A model generated the notes under the pieces. That model worked only from the letters and a program-made list of their open reading frames with translations, did not search any database and was not told where the DNA came from. From contig CBDBKU010000003.1 in NCBI GenBank assembly GCA_965206775.1, forward strand, positions 2,108,001 to 2,172,000: 64,000 nt of DNA, given 5' to 3'. This document shows positions 27,209-35,489 of the stretch, in pieces. This stretch comes from VXMF01 sp965206775. Its GTDB lineage: Bacteria > Acidobacteriota > Terriglobia > Bryobacterales > UBA6623. Positions within the stretch are counted from its first letter, which is position 1. Each line of letters opens with the position of its first letter. Both the position numbers and the translations under genes were made by a program.

Positions 27209-29691
27209 CAGCTCTTTGTAATGGTTTCGTCCAGGTTCAGTAGGACTCGCGCCAGTGAAACCCAGGCTTCGGACTCATTCTCCGACGGTCCACGAAACTG
27301 GTTGAGTAGACGAGTGAGCTCCTGTAGCTCGTCCGCGCTAGGCGCCCGGGTCACCGTACGCCGGAAGGCGTAGACGAGTCGATCCCTGTCAGACGCCTCC
27401 GGCAGGTCCATGACGAGCTTCGCGAGGGCATCGGCGGCCTCGACGTAGGCCGGGTCGTTCAGCAGCGTCAGGGCCTGGAGCGGCGAGTTGGTGCGGGCTC
27501 GCATGGCGACGCAAGCTTCTCGAGGAGAAGCGTCGAATGTCGCGAAGCTGGGGTAAGGCGCTCCCCGACGAAGGATCGTGTAAATCCCGCGGCGGAGGCG
27601 GTCCGACCCCTTCGAGGTTTGGTAGTTGGGATCTGCTACCCCGCTGATCTCCCGCCATAGGCCTTCCGGCTGTGGCGGATGGACAGGGGGGCCGCCCATT
27701 CTGAGCGACAACAAGCCGCTTACAGCCAGCAGCGAATCCCGGATCGCTTCAGCCGGTAGACGGAAACGCGGCCCCCACGCTAGAAGCGCGTTGTCCGGGT
27801 CTCGCTCCAGCAACTCGGATGATCTGCGCGAACTCTGTCGATAGGTAGCCGAAGTCACGATCAAGCGAACGAAGTTCTTGATCGACCAGCCTCCCTCGAC
27901 GAACTCCACCGCAAGCCAATCGAGCAATTCCGGATGAGTCGGGGCGTCGCCCTGCCGGCCAAAGTCCTCGGCCGAAGCGACGATCCCGCGACCAAACACC
28001 TTCGCCCAAAGGCGATTGACGGTCACCCGCGCCGTTAGCGGGTTTTCGGGCGAGGTGATCCACTTCGCCAACCCCAGACGATTTCCTGGCAGACCATGGT
28101 CGAGCGCGTGCAGCGTCGCGGGCGTTCCTGGATCGACCTCTTTGCCATGGGCGCCGATCTGGCCACGATTGAGCAGATAGCTCTGGACCGGGCCCGGCTT
28201 ATCGGCCATGATCAGGGTCGTCGTCGGCGCCAGGGCCTTCATCCGTTTGGCGAGCTTCTCCAGCTCTTTCCGCGGCTCGACAACTTCAGGTCGAGTCTCG
28301 AGGAAGGCGTCCCGAATTGCGTTGTGATCCGACTCCGTGCGCTCTTCCATCGGCTTCGCGAGGGCGCTGATGACGTTCGGGCGCAGGTCACGATTGGTCG
28401 CCTGCTGCCCCACCCACTTTGGCAGGTCCGAGATCGCCTCGAACTCCGACTGGTTGATCACCATCTTGAGGTACTCGTGCTGAGCCTTCACGGCGGAGTA
28501 TCGCGATCGCCGCGGCGCGGAAACGGGCAGCTCGATCTGTGCGCCGACGTAGTACTTGCGCGTGTTGCCTCCGCCGTGCAACACGGTTTCGTCGACGCCG
28601 CGGTCGAAGTACGCGTAGAAGCGATAGTATTCCTCGATCGTGAATAGGTCGTACTTGTGCGTGTGGCATTGCGCGCAGCCAAGCGTGGCCCCCAGCCAAA
28701 CCGTCGCGGTCGTGTTGACTCGGTCGACCAGCATGGCGTTACGAACCTCGTCGATTTTCGATCCGCCTGACCCGTTCATCGGCGTGTTGCGGTTAAAGCC
28801 CGTCGCAATCAGCTGTTCTAGGGAAGGCTCTTCGAGAAGATCCCCCGCCAATTGCTCGATCGTGAACTCGTCAAACGGCAAATCGTCGTTGAACGCCCGA
28901 ATGACCCAGTCTCGCTACGGCCAAATCTCGCGCAGGTCATCGTGCTGATACCCGTTGGAGTCGGCATGGCGGGCGAGGTCGAGCCAGTGCCGCGCCCAGT
29001 GCTCGCCGTATTGCGGCGACCCGAGCAGCTCGTCCACCTTTGCTCGGTAAGCCTTGTCGGTTGGACCCGCGAGAAAATCTTCGATCTGCTCGGGCGACGG
29101 CGGAATCCCGATCAAGTCAAGATACAGTCGCCGCATTAACACAGCTGGCTCGGCTCCGCTGGCAGGCTTGAGTCCCGTTGCGTCGAGCTTGTTCAGGATG
29201 AAGCGGTCGATCGGATTGCGCGCCCATCCTGCGTCAGAAACGGGAGGCAGTTGCGGACGTTCGGGTTTCTCGTAGGCCCAGTGGCGCTCGTACTTCGCTC
29301 CCGCGGATATCCACTCTTCCAATAGCTTGATCTGCCCCTCCGCCAGACGGTCGCCTCCGAGCGGCATCCTGAGAGCCGGATCGTCCGTCTTGATTCGCGC
29401 AATCAGCTCGCTCGCCGCAGGAGCCCCTGGCGCGATCGCCCTCTTGCCTCCCCGCTCCTCAACGGCCCCGGCGTATTCGTCGAGTCGAAGTCCGCTAGCC
29501 CGGGCCTCCTCGTCGGGGCCGTGGCATTGAAAACATCTTTCGGAGAGAATCGGCCGAATGTCGCGGGTGAAATCGACGTCGGCGTTGGCCGCCGGCAGGG
29601 CCAACGGAGCCAAGAGCACTGCAAGCAAAGTTACCCGGGAGTACAGACTGCCCGTAGGGCGCTGTCTTCCTCGCTGGGTTGTGGGCCACAC
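27208..29691 (-). pseudogene. Planctomycete-type cytochrome c/DUF1549/DUF1553 gene with in-frame amber codon
   Basis: A single gene of 827 codons plus its stop is interrupted by one TAG at 28915-28917. The upstream part (GTG start 29691, 258 residues) has a signal peptide, the heme motif CFQCHG (residues 53-58), and the start of DUF1549 up to REIWP. The downstream part continues in the same frame with RDWVIRAFN, a second motif CAQCHTHKYD, and complete DUF1549/DUF1553 ending at 27208. In this family the position after WP is normally Tyr (WPYRDWVI), so TAC or TAT to TAG is the simplest change. An internal start at 28881 could yield the C-terminal 557 residues alone, without signal or first heme. 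It shares a base with the DUF1501 start. Confidence 0.88.
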
Positions 29692-29897
29692 GGCTAGTCA
29701 GTGCCTCGTGGGCTTTGGCTAGCGGACGTCGTCACGGCATCCGCTAATACACATAGGATACAGTCTGCTTGCTGAAAAATGGACCGGTCTTGTTGATCCC
29801 GGCTTCTCGGCTCCGGAAGAAGGAGCGCGTCCCTTCGGGGCCTCGGAACGCCCTGGCACACAGCCCAGACCCAAGTGAATCGAACGACACCGGGCCA

Positions 29898-31024
29898 TCA
29901 GTTTCGCTCGTCCATCCAGCGGCTGACCTTCGCGTTCGCAGCGCTAATCAGCTCGATGTTCTCCTGGTCAGGCTGTTCTAGCTCGTCGAGCAGGCCGCGG
30001 CGTCGCGCCTTGTTGCGCTGGTAGGCGCCGCACAGATGAAAACCGATGCAGCCGGGGTTATCGAAAAGCGCAGCCAACACATCTGCATACCATTCACCGT
30101 CGTTGGGGGTGAAGCCCCCGGGGGGAGCACGGCGCCTCAGCCCGGCTGCGTCGGCCAGCAGCACGGGCTTTCTGGTTTTCTTGTGCCATTCGTCGAGATG
30201 GGCCACTGGATCGCGGAAATCCTGGAATGACAGCACGTCAACGAAGGGCAGTGCGGCTTCAACGACCTCCATCGCGATGGCAGCGTTGGCTTCGTACCGG
30301 TCCCCCAGAATCAAGTGGTGGGGGTCGTAGCGCCGAATGGCGTCGTGAGTTGTCTGGTAGTAGGCGCGGGCTAGCTGGGTGAGATCCTTGCGGCCCGATT
30401 CGGTCTCCAGGCGTTCGGGGTCGAAGATCGGTCGCGCCAGGCGTTGTCAGGGCGTTCGTGCACCCACGTCGGGCAGTCGCTATAGAAATATCCGATGAGA
30501 TTACGGTCTCCGCTCAGTTCGGCGCAGTGCGAGCGCGCGACGTAGTCGACCCATTCCTTCCATTGCGAACCTTGAAAGTCGAAGTGACGGGTGTGCTGCT
30601 CCCACTGGTGCGATTCCGTGAACGGCAGCAAATGGCAAAAGGGCATGTCCAGGGCCCGGTACTCGTCATTCGTGAATGGACGAGAGTGCCTCCACTTGCG
30701 CACGGTCACTTCCTGGACCCACCCGACGGTGTTGAAACCCCACTTGGTGAGATTGGGTGCCACGGATTCCCGGATCCATTCCGTTGTACTGCCGCCATAC
30801 TTGTCGCGCCAGATGTGGATGTTCTCGGGATAACGCAGGCTTGCCGGGTCGATATGGTTGAGTCCGAGCGAAAAGAAGGGCTCCCCGTCGGGTGTTATAA
30901 GCCACCAGTGGTCGTCGCGCTGGCCCACGGTGAAGAAGCCGGCGGGTTTGGCTTGGGTTGTCTTGGCCTTGGCCGTCGCCGCAATAGCGGCATAGCCGAG
31001 GAACTGACGTCGAGTCAAACCCAC
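29898..31024 (-). pseudogene. Agarase-like glycoside hydrolase with frameshift
   Basis: The gene starts at GTG 31024 with a Tat-like signal (GLTRRQFLGYAAIAATAK). It reads through hydrolase-like sequence, FFTVGQRDDHWWLITPDGEP, FFSLGLNHIDPAS and NLIGYFYSDCPTW, until near 30440, where the frame becomes nonsense and stops at 30371. The next frame, one base deleted in effect, takes over with RPIFDPERLETESGRKDL, then RRYDPHHLILGDRYEANAA, FVDVLSFQDF and an end at 29898. The two parts together make one protein of about 375 residues that parallels the upstream intact gene (WWLVTPDGHGFFGIG). It may be a sequencing error or real decay. Confidence 0.8.
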
Positions 31025-31054
31025 GGCTATTTGCCCGTACCTTTCTTCAGCGAA
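31004..31054. repeat. 51-bp exact direct repeat, copy 1
   Basis: Identical to 31096-31146. It spans the end of one reading frame (LKKGTGK then stop, minus strand) and the GTG start plus first codons (GLTRRQ) of the agarase-like pseudogene. The spacing between copies is 92 bp. Confidence 0.95.
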
Positions 31055-31116
31055 GTAAATCGCTGTTCCATGATACGGCGGTATGCGGCTTTGGTCTGAC
31101 GTCGAGTCAAACCCAC
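31027..31116 (-). pseudogene. Internally deleted third agarase-like gene copy (29 codons)
   Basis: On the minus strand a GTG at 31116 opens a frame that begins GLTRRQ, exactly like the start of the next gene. It passes directly into AYRRIMEQRFTSLKKGTGK and stops at 31027, which matches the C-terminus (SLKKGTGK) of the gene upstream. The reading frame is preserved across the junction. The simplest reading is a tandem hydrolase copy that lost nearly all of its middle, leaving the first seven and last twenty or so codons. It makes no functional enzyme. Confidence 0.6.
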
Positions 31117-31146
31117 GGCTATTTGCCCGTACCTTTCTTCAGCGAA
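31096..31146. repeat. 51-bp exact direct repeat, copy 2
   Basis: Identical to 31004-31054. This copy covers the C-terminal codons and stop of the intact agarase-like gene and the start of the mini-frame. Confidence 0.95.
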
Positions 31147-32570
31147 TTGTAGGAACTGTGAAGCTCGGCAATCGATGTTTCATCGAGGGGTTTGCGAACC
31201 GAATCAAGGATCCGTTGATTCGCATTGCGGACCGTTTCGAAAAGGCTCTGGTTCGGCTCGCCGTCGATATTGAAAAAGCCTGGCTGACCGCGGTCGTAGG
31301 CCCGCCGCCAATGGGACTGATCGTAGAGCACAGCACAGTAAGACACGCCAATGAAGTCCGGGTCGCGAGCGATGCGGCCGGCCACTAGGTCGTATAGGAC
31401 TCGGCGATCAACGTGATCCGGCACGGCGCCGGGAGTGCCCGTCTTGCCCTGAAGAGCGAGTGGATACACGTTTCCGAATTCCTGATCGCTCAGCATTGCC
31501 GGCACTCCCGCCGCTTCGACACTGGGCTTGATAGGGTTTACGTCACTGAGATCTTGCGGGCCGAGGGCGTCGATGTAGGGTGCGAGTCGCTTCCAGATCC
31601 CTGTCGTATAGGTCGTGTGCTTGACGTAGGACCCCAGCACCATGTGATTCGAGTCATGCTTGCGGATCTCAGCATGGGAGACTTTGTGGAGCTGTTCGAC
31701 GATTTCGCCAAGCAGCGCCTCCGCATCAGCGAGGATGTCTTTTGAACCGGCCCGCGCAGGTAGCGGTCCGCCGGCCTTGACCGCCATGATCCAACGCGGA
31801 TAGGTCAGCGAGCCATTCTCACGTAGATCTGAGAAAGAGGCGAAACTTGTTCCGTAGACGGTGTTCAGCTTCGCGATGTCGCCGCGATAGCGTTGCTCGA
31901 GAACGTCGAACAGTCGCTCGCGGCCGGGGCTTCCGGGCTCGTAGGAAAGGGTCTGGTTGATCCAAAGGTCTTCCCGCATGAACGACCCATAGCCGTAGTA
32001 GTAGCCGAGGATCCACGGATTGCCTTGATTGGGTGCGACACGTTTGGCGACCTCCTCGCTGACATACCGCTGATACTTGGCGCTGAAGACATCGGGACGC
32101 TTTTCACCGGGCTTTAGCTCGACCTGATGCTTGATCAATGGAACATGGATCGCGTAGGGAATCTTCGCTTCGCGGTAGACCTTGTCCGCCAGGTCGGCGT
32201 CAATGTTGCCGAAGCGAATGCGCTCAAGGCTGTAGGGTCCGGACCAGACGGAGTTGAAACCCAGTTCGCGCATCTTGCGGATGCCGTCGCGCATCCACTC
32301 TTCCTGGCTGCCGTCGTAAGCGAATGTGATAGCGCCCTCCGACATGCTCGTGATCGGATGACTGACGCCGATGCCAAAAAAGCCGTGCCCGTCGGGAGTG
32401 ACCAGCCACCAGCGATCGTTGATTCGCTCGGTGTGGAAGAACCCGGTTCGTTCGCCCTTGATATCGAGGAATCCGCCGTACCGATCGAGCTCTTGTCCGT
32501 GGGCTGTACCAGGCAGAAGCAGAAGCGTGAAGCACAGGACTACGGATTTGATCGGATGCAAGGTTCCCAT
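31119..32570 (-). CDS. Secreted agarase-like glycoside hydrolase family protein
   Basis: From ATG 32570 the product is 483 residues with a Sec signal peptide (MGTLHPIKSVVLCFTLLLLP, cleavage near AHG|Q). Motifs fit beta-agarase-related TIM-barrel hydrolases: RWWLVTPDGHGFFGIGVSHP, MRELGFNSVWSG, PWILGYYYGYGSF, VLGSYVKHTTYTTGIW, LSDQEFGNVYPLA and DFIGVSYCAVLYDQSHWRR. The acid/base and nucleophile Glu cannot be fixed by eye, although the Glu in LSDQEFGN is a good candidate. It probably acts on an algal or animal polysaccharide outside the inner membrane. A longer frame to 32759 lacks a signal at its start and was rejected. It is followed by two further copies of this family, one frameshifted and one reduced to a scar. 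Confidence 0.8.
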   Translation of the reverse strand: MGTLHPIKSVVLCFTLLLLPGTAHGQELDRYGGFLDIKGERTGFFHTERINDRWWLVTPDGHGFFGIGVSHPITSMSEGAITFAYDGSQEEWMRDGIRKMRELGFNSVWSGPYSLERIRFGNIDADLADKVYREAKIPYAIHVPLIKHQVELKPGEKRPDVFSAKYQRYVSEEVAKRVAPNQGNPWILGYYYGYGSFMREDLWINQTLSYEPGSPGRERLFDVLEQRYRGDIAKLNTVYGTSFASFSDLRENGSLTYPRWIMAVKAGGPLPARAGSKDILADAEALLGEIVEQLHKVSHAEIRKHDSNHMVLGSYVKHTTYTTGIWKRLAPYIDALGPQDLSDVNPIKPSVEAAGVPAMLSDQEFGNVYPLALQGKTGTPGAVPDHVDRRVLYDLVAGRIARDPDFIGVSYCAVLYDQSHWRRAYDRGQPGFFNIDGEPNQSLFETVRNANQRILDSVRKPLDETSIAELHSSYNSLKKGTGK

Positions 32571-32866
32571 CGGGCTCGGGGGGTTCTTGGGTCGACGGAG
32601 GTTGTTTCGCGCCTCGGGCTGTTCGACCACCGTAGGGCCGTCGTTCTGAGTCTTGGCCCGCCTTGTGAGCCCGATTCTCACACCATTGTCCCGTGGCGCT
32701 GATCCAGTTTGCAAATCGGGTTGGTCCAATGGATCGGCAGAGGCATTCAACGCATTCACCCGTTGCGCCGCGACTACGAGATAGCGGAGCCGCCCACGGA
32801 TTTCTCCGAGAATCGGGTGACGGTCAATCGATTACCGACCGGAGGCAGCTCTCCTGAATACGTATC

Positions 32867-33943
32867 CTATTTGACCGCGACCGCTCGGACGCGGGTATGC
32901 CTTGCCTTGCCCATCGGACCATCTACGGTGACCGTCACCACATACTCGCCTGGCTTGTCGTACGTATGGATTGGATGTTGTCTTGTCGAACTCTTGCCGT
33001 CCCCAAAGTCCCAGTGCCATGACTCAATCTCACCATGCGACATATCTTGAAAGGCCACTAAGCGGCGGTTCATGTCGATGACTTGGAAACTCCAAGCCGC
33101 TTCCGGCGCATCGCGGAATCGCTCCTCCAGCGGCATTAACCGGAAAGCCACCATTTTGTCGGCATTTCCGATCATCTCCTGCGTGTGGGAGAGACTGTAG
33201 AACCCGGTGTAGTCCCGATTGTCCGGCTTGTTGACGTCGTCGTAGTCGAGAATCGCCCAAGACATTCCGATGGTCTCGCTCTCAACTAGCTGCGAAACGA
33301 TTGCGCGTGCCGGGTCAGCCGGGGCGTGGTCGAACGGTGTGATCCAGAATTCGAGAGTTAGGCTGCCGCTTTCGCCGGCCTTGAAGTCATAGGAATACGC
33401 TGCATTGGCCCACGGCAGGTCCTTGGCCCAAGGCTGACACCCCCATACGAAATTCCAGTCCTGACCCTCGTGAGGCGTATTGATGTGGTAGTTCTGCGCG
33501 TGGATGCCCTGCAGGCCGAAGTACGCTTCCATCGGAGTTAGTGACTTGTTCGGATGCCAGCGCGAAATAAACGGCCCGCCCGATAAATCACCATCGACCA
33601 CGAGCTCGAAAATGTCGTTGTGACGGTTGGCAAGCGCGAAATCCCAGTAGTCGTCGTACGCCTCGTAGAGAAAGTAGAGCCGGTTGATCCCCTTAACCCA
33701 GCCGACCTTGACCGAGATATCGAGACTCTTCGGATCGGCCTTCGATCCGGGGTTGATCACTACGTCCCGAAGCTGGTCCGTACCGATTGCATACGAGTCC
33801 GGAACGATCTTCCAATCTTCGGTCCGCCCGTCAATGCGTGGGATCGCGTCGGCGGGAAACTGAAAGATCTCGAATTCGATTTCCGGCCGCTCAAGCGCGA
33901 ACCCAAGACTCCCGCACAGCAAAACTAAAGCCACACAACGCAT
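32867..33943 (-). CDS. Secreted PKD-domain protein with CBM9-like N-terminal region
   Basis: A 358-residue exported protein with a short Sec signal (MRCVALVLLCGSLGFA). Residues from about 30 to 250 resemble the carbohydrate-binding family 9/DOMON-like fold seen in secreted sugar-binding proteins (IPRIDGRTEDWKIVPDSY, FLYEAYDDYWDFA, FELVVDGDLSGG, LEFWITPFD). The C-terminal part is a PKD domain (WHWDFGDGKSSTRQHPIHTY, GEYVVTVTVDG). No catalytic site is evident, so binding or presentation of a polysaccharide is likely. It is the first gene of the minus-strand export block and probably leads the transcript; a 296-bp gap separates it from the hydrolase. Confidence 0.83.
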   Translation of the reverse strand: MRCVALVLLCGSLGFALERPEIEFEIFQFPADAIPRIDGRTEDWKIVPDSYAIGTDQLRDVVINPGSKADPKSLDISVKVGWVKGINRLYFLYEAYDDYWDFALANRHNDIFELVVDGDLSGGPFISRWHPNKSLTPMEAYFGLQGIHAQNYHINTPHEGQDWNFVWGCQPWAKDLPWANAAYSYDFKAGESGSLTLEFWITPFDHAPADPARAIVSQLVESETIGMSWAILDYDDVNKPDNRDYTGFYSLSHTQEMIGNADKMVAFRLMPLEERFRDAPEAAWSFQVIDMNRRLVAFQDMSHGEIESWHWDFGDGKSSTRQHPIHTYDKPGEYVVTVTVDGPMGKARHTRVRAVAVK

Positions 33944-34198
33944 AGAGGTTCTAGCGTAGCCCAGACAAACTGCGCCGAGCTTGTGTCACGGCCTTGTCGT
34001 TCAATTTACGAACCAATGCGCTTGGGGTCAAATAAGTAACCTGCCTTCAGTATTTTATAGGGGATCTAGTATCGGCTTTGCGAGCAACCACGCGCCATGT
34101 TGCGCGCCGGTTTACTTTCGAGCATTGCACTTTGCGTTGCATACATGGGAGCTCCTTCCACAGCCCTGCCATGGAAAACACTCCGGAAAACTCATCGC
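33944..34198. other. Intergenic region upstream of the PKD gene
   Basis: About 250 bp with lower GC around 34.02-34.08 kb. It probably contains the PKD gene promoter. No gene is seen, though the flanking integrase remnant begins just beyond. Confidence 0.4.
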
Positions 34199-34480
34199 GA
34201 AGGTCAGCTGACGCCCGCCAAGCCAGCCGTCGAGGGCCCTGAGCCGAGCGACACACCCTGAATCGCATTGGACGACAAGCTTACCGGCTTCGGTGTCCGC
34301 GTTCAGCAATCCGGCACCGAATCCTTCATCACCAAGTACCGGCACTGGCAAGGGCGGGTGCAAAGCATCCAGCAAGCTCGTCGTCATCGGACGATACGGG
34401 CGCACCGAGCCGCAGGGCATGCCGACCTTGGTGCACGCCTTCGCAGACTCCGTTGCGGCCAATCCCGGCCGGAATTCCAG
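34199..34480 (+). pseudogene. Tyrosine recombinase (DUF4102-type integrase) N-terminal remnant
   Basis: One plus-strand frame reads QLTPAKPAVEGPEPSDTP, stop, ALDDKLTGFGVRVQQSG, then TESFITKYRHWQG. A second frame continues with KLVVIGRYGRTEPQGMPTL and HAFADSVAANPG. This is the order of the N-terminal DUF4102/Arm-DNA-binding domain of phage-type integrases (LKGFGVRV..SG..S, LGRYG.LTP..A...A, G.NP). It contains a TGA stop and a frameshift, and the catalytic domain is gone. It marks an old integration event beside tatA; no attachment site could be identified. Confidence 0.7.
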
Positions 34481-34913
34481 CAATGCCCGATGCCGCGGAC
34501 CGCTATCGATAACCGGGAATCCGGCCGTGAGTCTGGACCAAGCGCTGGGGAACGGCCCGACCCACCAACCGCCGGACAGGGAACCGCCCCGGAAGTGACC
34601 CGTCGCGATCCGGAGCCGTGGGAAACTCCGGCTCGGCCCGACGGCTCAAAAGACCCAGGCCTTCCGCTGCTCTTAGCGCCAGGGGCGCGGGAACGGCGGT
34701 TGCCGTGCGAGCGGTCGAGCCACTCCCGCTGGCGGGATTCGCGGACGGGCCGTTGCGCCGAACTTTGGCGCATGGCGGCGATAGGCAAGGGTTGTGCCGC
34801 GACCTCGCTTCCGGCGAACTTGCATCTCGCCGGTTGAATCTGTTCGCGAGCGTCGCTATGATCAAAGGACATCCTAGAAGCCGGAACCCCCGGAAGCGCT
34901 AGAGGAGATTCGC
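34481..34913. other. Intergenic region before tatA, nothing recognised
   Basis: About 430 bp of GC-rich sequence with no frame resembling a known family. The right end carries the tatA ribosome site AGAGGAG at 34901-34907, six bases before its ATG. The rest may be debris linked to the integrase remnant. Confidence 0.45.
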
Positions 34914-35429
34914 ATGGGCCCACTTGGCATGGGTGAGATCGTAGTCATTTTCGTCTTGGCCCTGTTGATTTTCGGGCCGAAGAAGCTGCCCGAGCTCGGC
35001 AAGACCTTCGGCAAGGGCATGGCCGAATTCAAGCGTGCGTCCAACGAGCTCAAGACAACCTTCCAGCGCGAGATGGATAGCATCGAGCACGAGACAAAGG
35101 ACGTGAAGACCCTTGCTAAGGATGTGAGCAAAGACATCAACACGAGCTACTACGACGACAGCGAGGACGACTACTACAGCGACTACGATTACAGTGGCAG
35201 CCCGGGCAAGTCATCTTCCTCCGGCGATTCAGCCAAGGCCTCTACGGAGGGTGACGGGGATGCTGGCCCGGAGCCGTCTCCTCAGGAGTCTTCGAACGGA
35301 AGCCCGGAGAGTCCTGTCGATTCGGGTGAGGCCGGTGCTAGCGATTCGACCTCGTCTCAGGCGGCGGGCAGCGCACCCGTGTCGGGCCTGCCGGATTCCG
35401 AAGAGGTCGTTGCGTCCAAGTCTGCCTGA
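34914..35429 (+). CDS. tatA: Twin-arginine translocase subunit TatA/TatB family
   Basis: A 171-residue protein with the TatA/B architecture: a single N-terminal membrane helix (GEIVVIFVLALLIFGPKKLPELGK), an FGPKKLPELG hinge and an amphipathic helix (FGKGMAEFKRASNELKTTFQ, in part). An unusually long acidic, Ser-rich tail of about 100 residues follows (DDSEDDYYSDYDYSGSPG and onward), probably disordered in the cytoplasm. TatA multimers form the protein-conducting pore for folded cargo. It is followed by tatC 60 bp downstream with the same tail style. Start and ribosome site (AGAGGAG) are clear. Confidence 0.92.
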   Translation: MGPLGMGEIVVIFVLALLIFGPKKLPELGKTFGKGMAEFKRASNELKTTFQREMDSIEHETKDVKTLAKDVSKDINTSYYDDSEDDYYSDYDYSGSPGKSSSSGDSAKASTEGDGDAGPEPSPQESSNGSPESPVDSGEAGASDSTSSQAAGSAPVSGLPDSEEVVASKSA

Positions 35430-35489
35430 ACGGCGCCAGTCCACTAGGTTGGGAATCGAGCGACTGACGAGCGAGAACTGTATCGGTCC

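Noticed and set aside
28915..28917. General TAG recoding in this genome
   Set aside because: The other interrupted sequences also contain frameshifts and a TGA, and many intact genes end in TAG. One amber codon is not evidence for a changed code.
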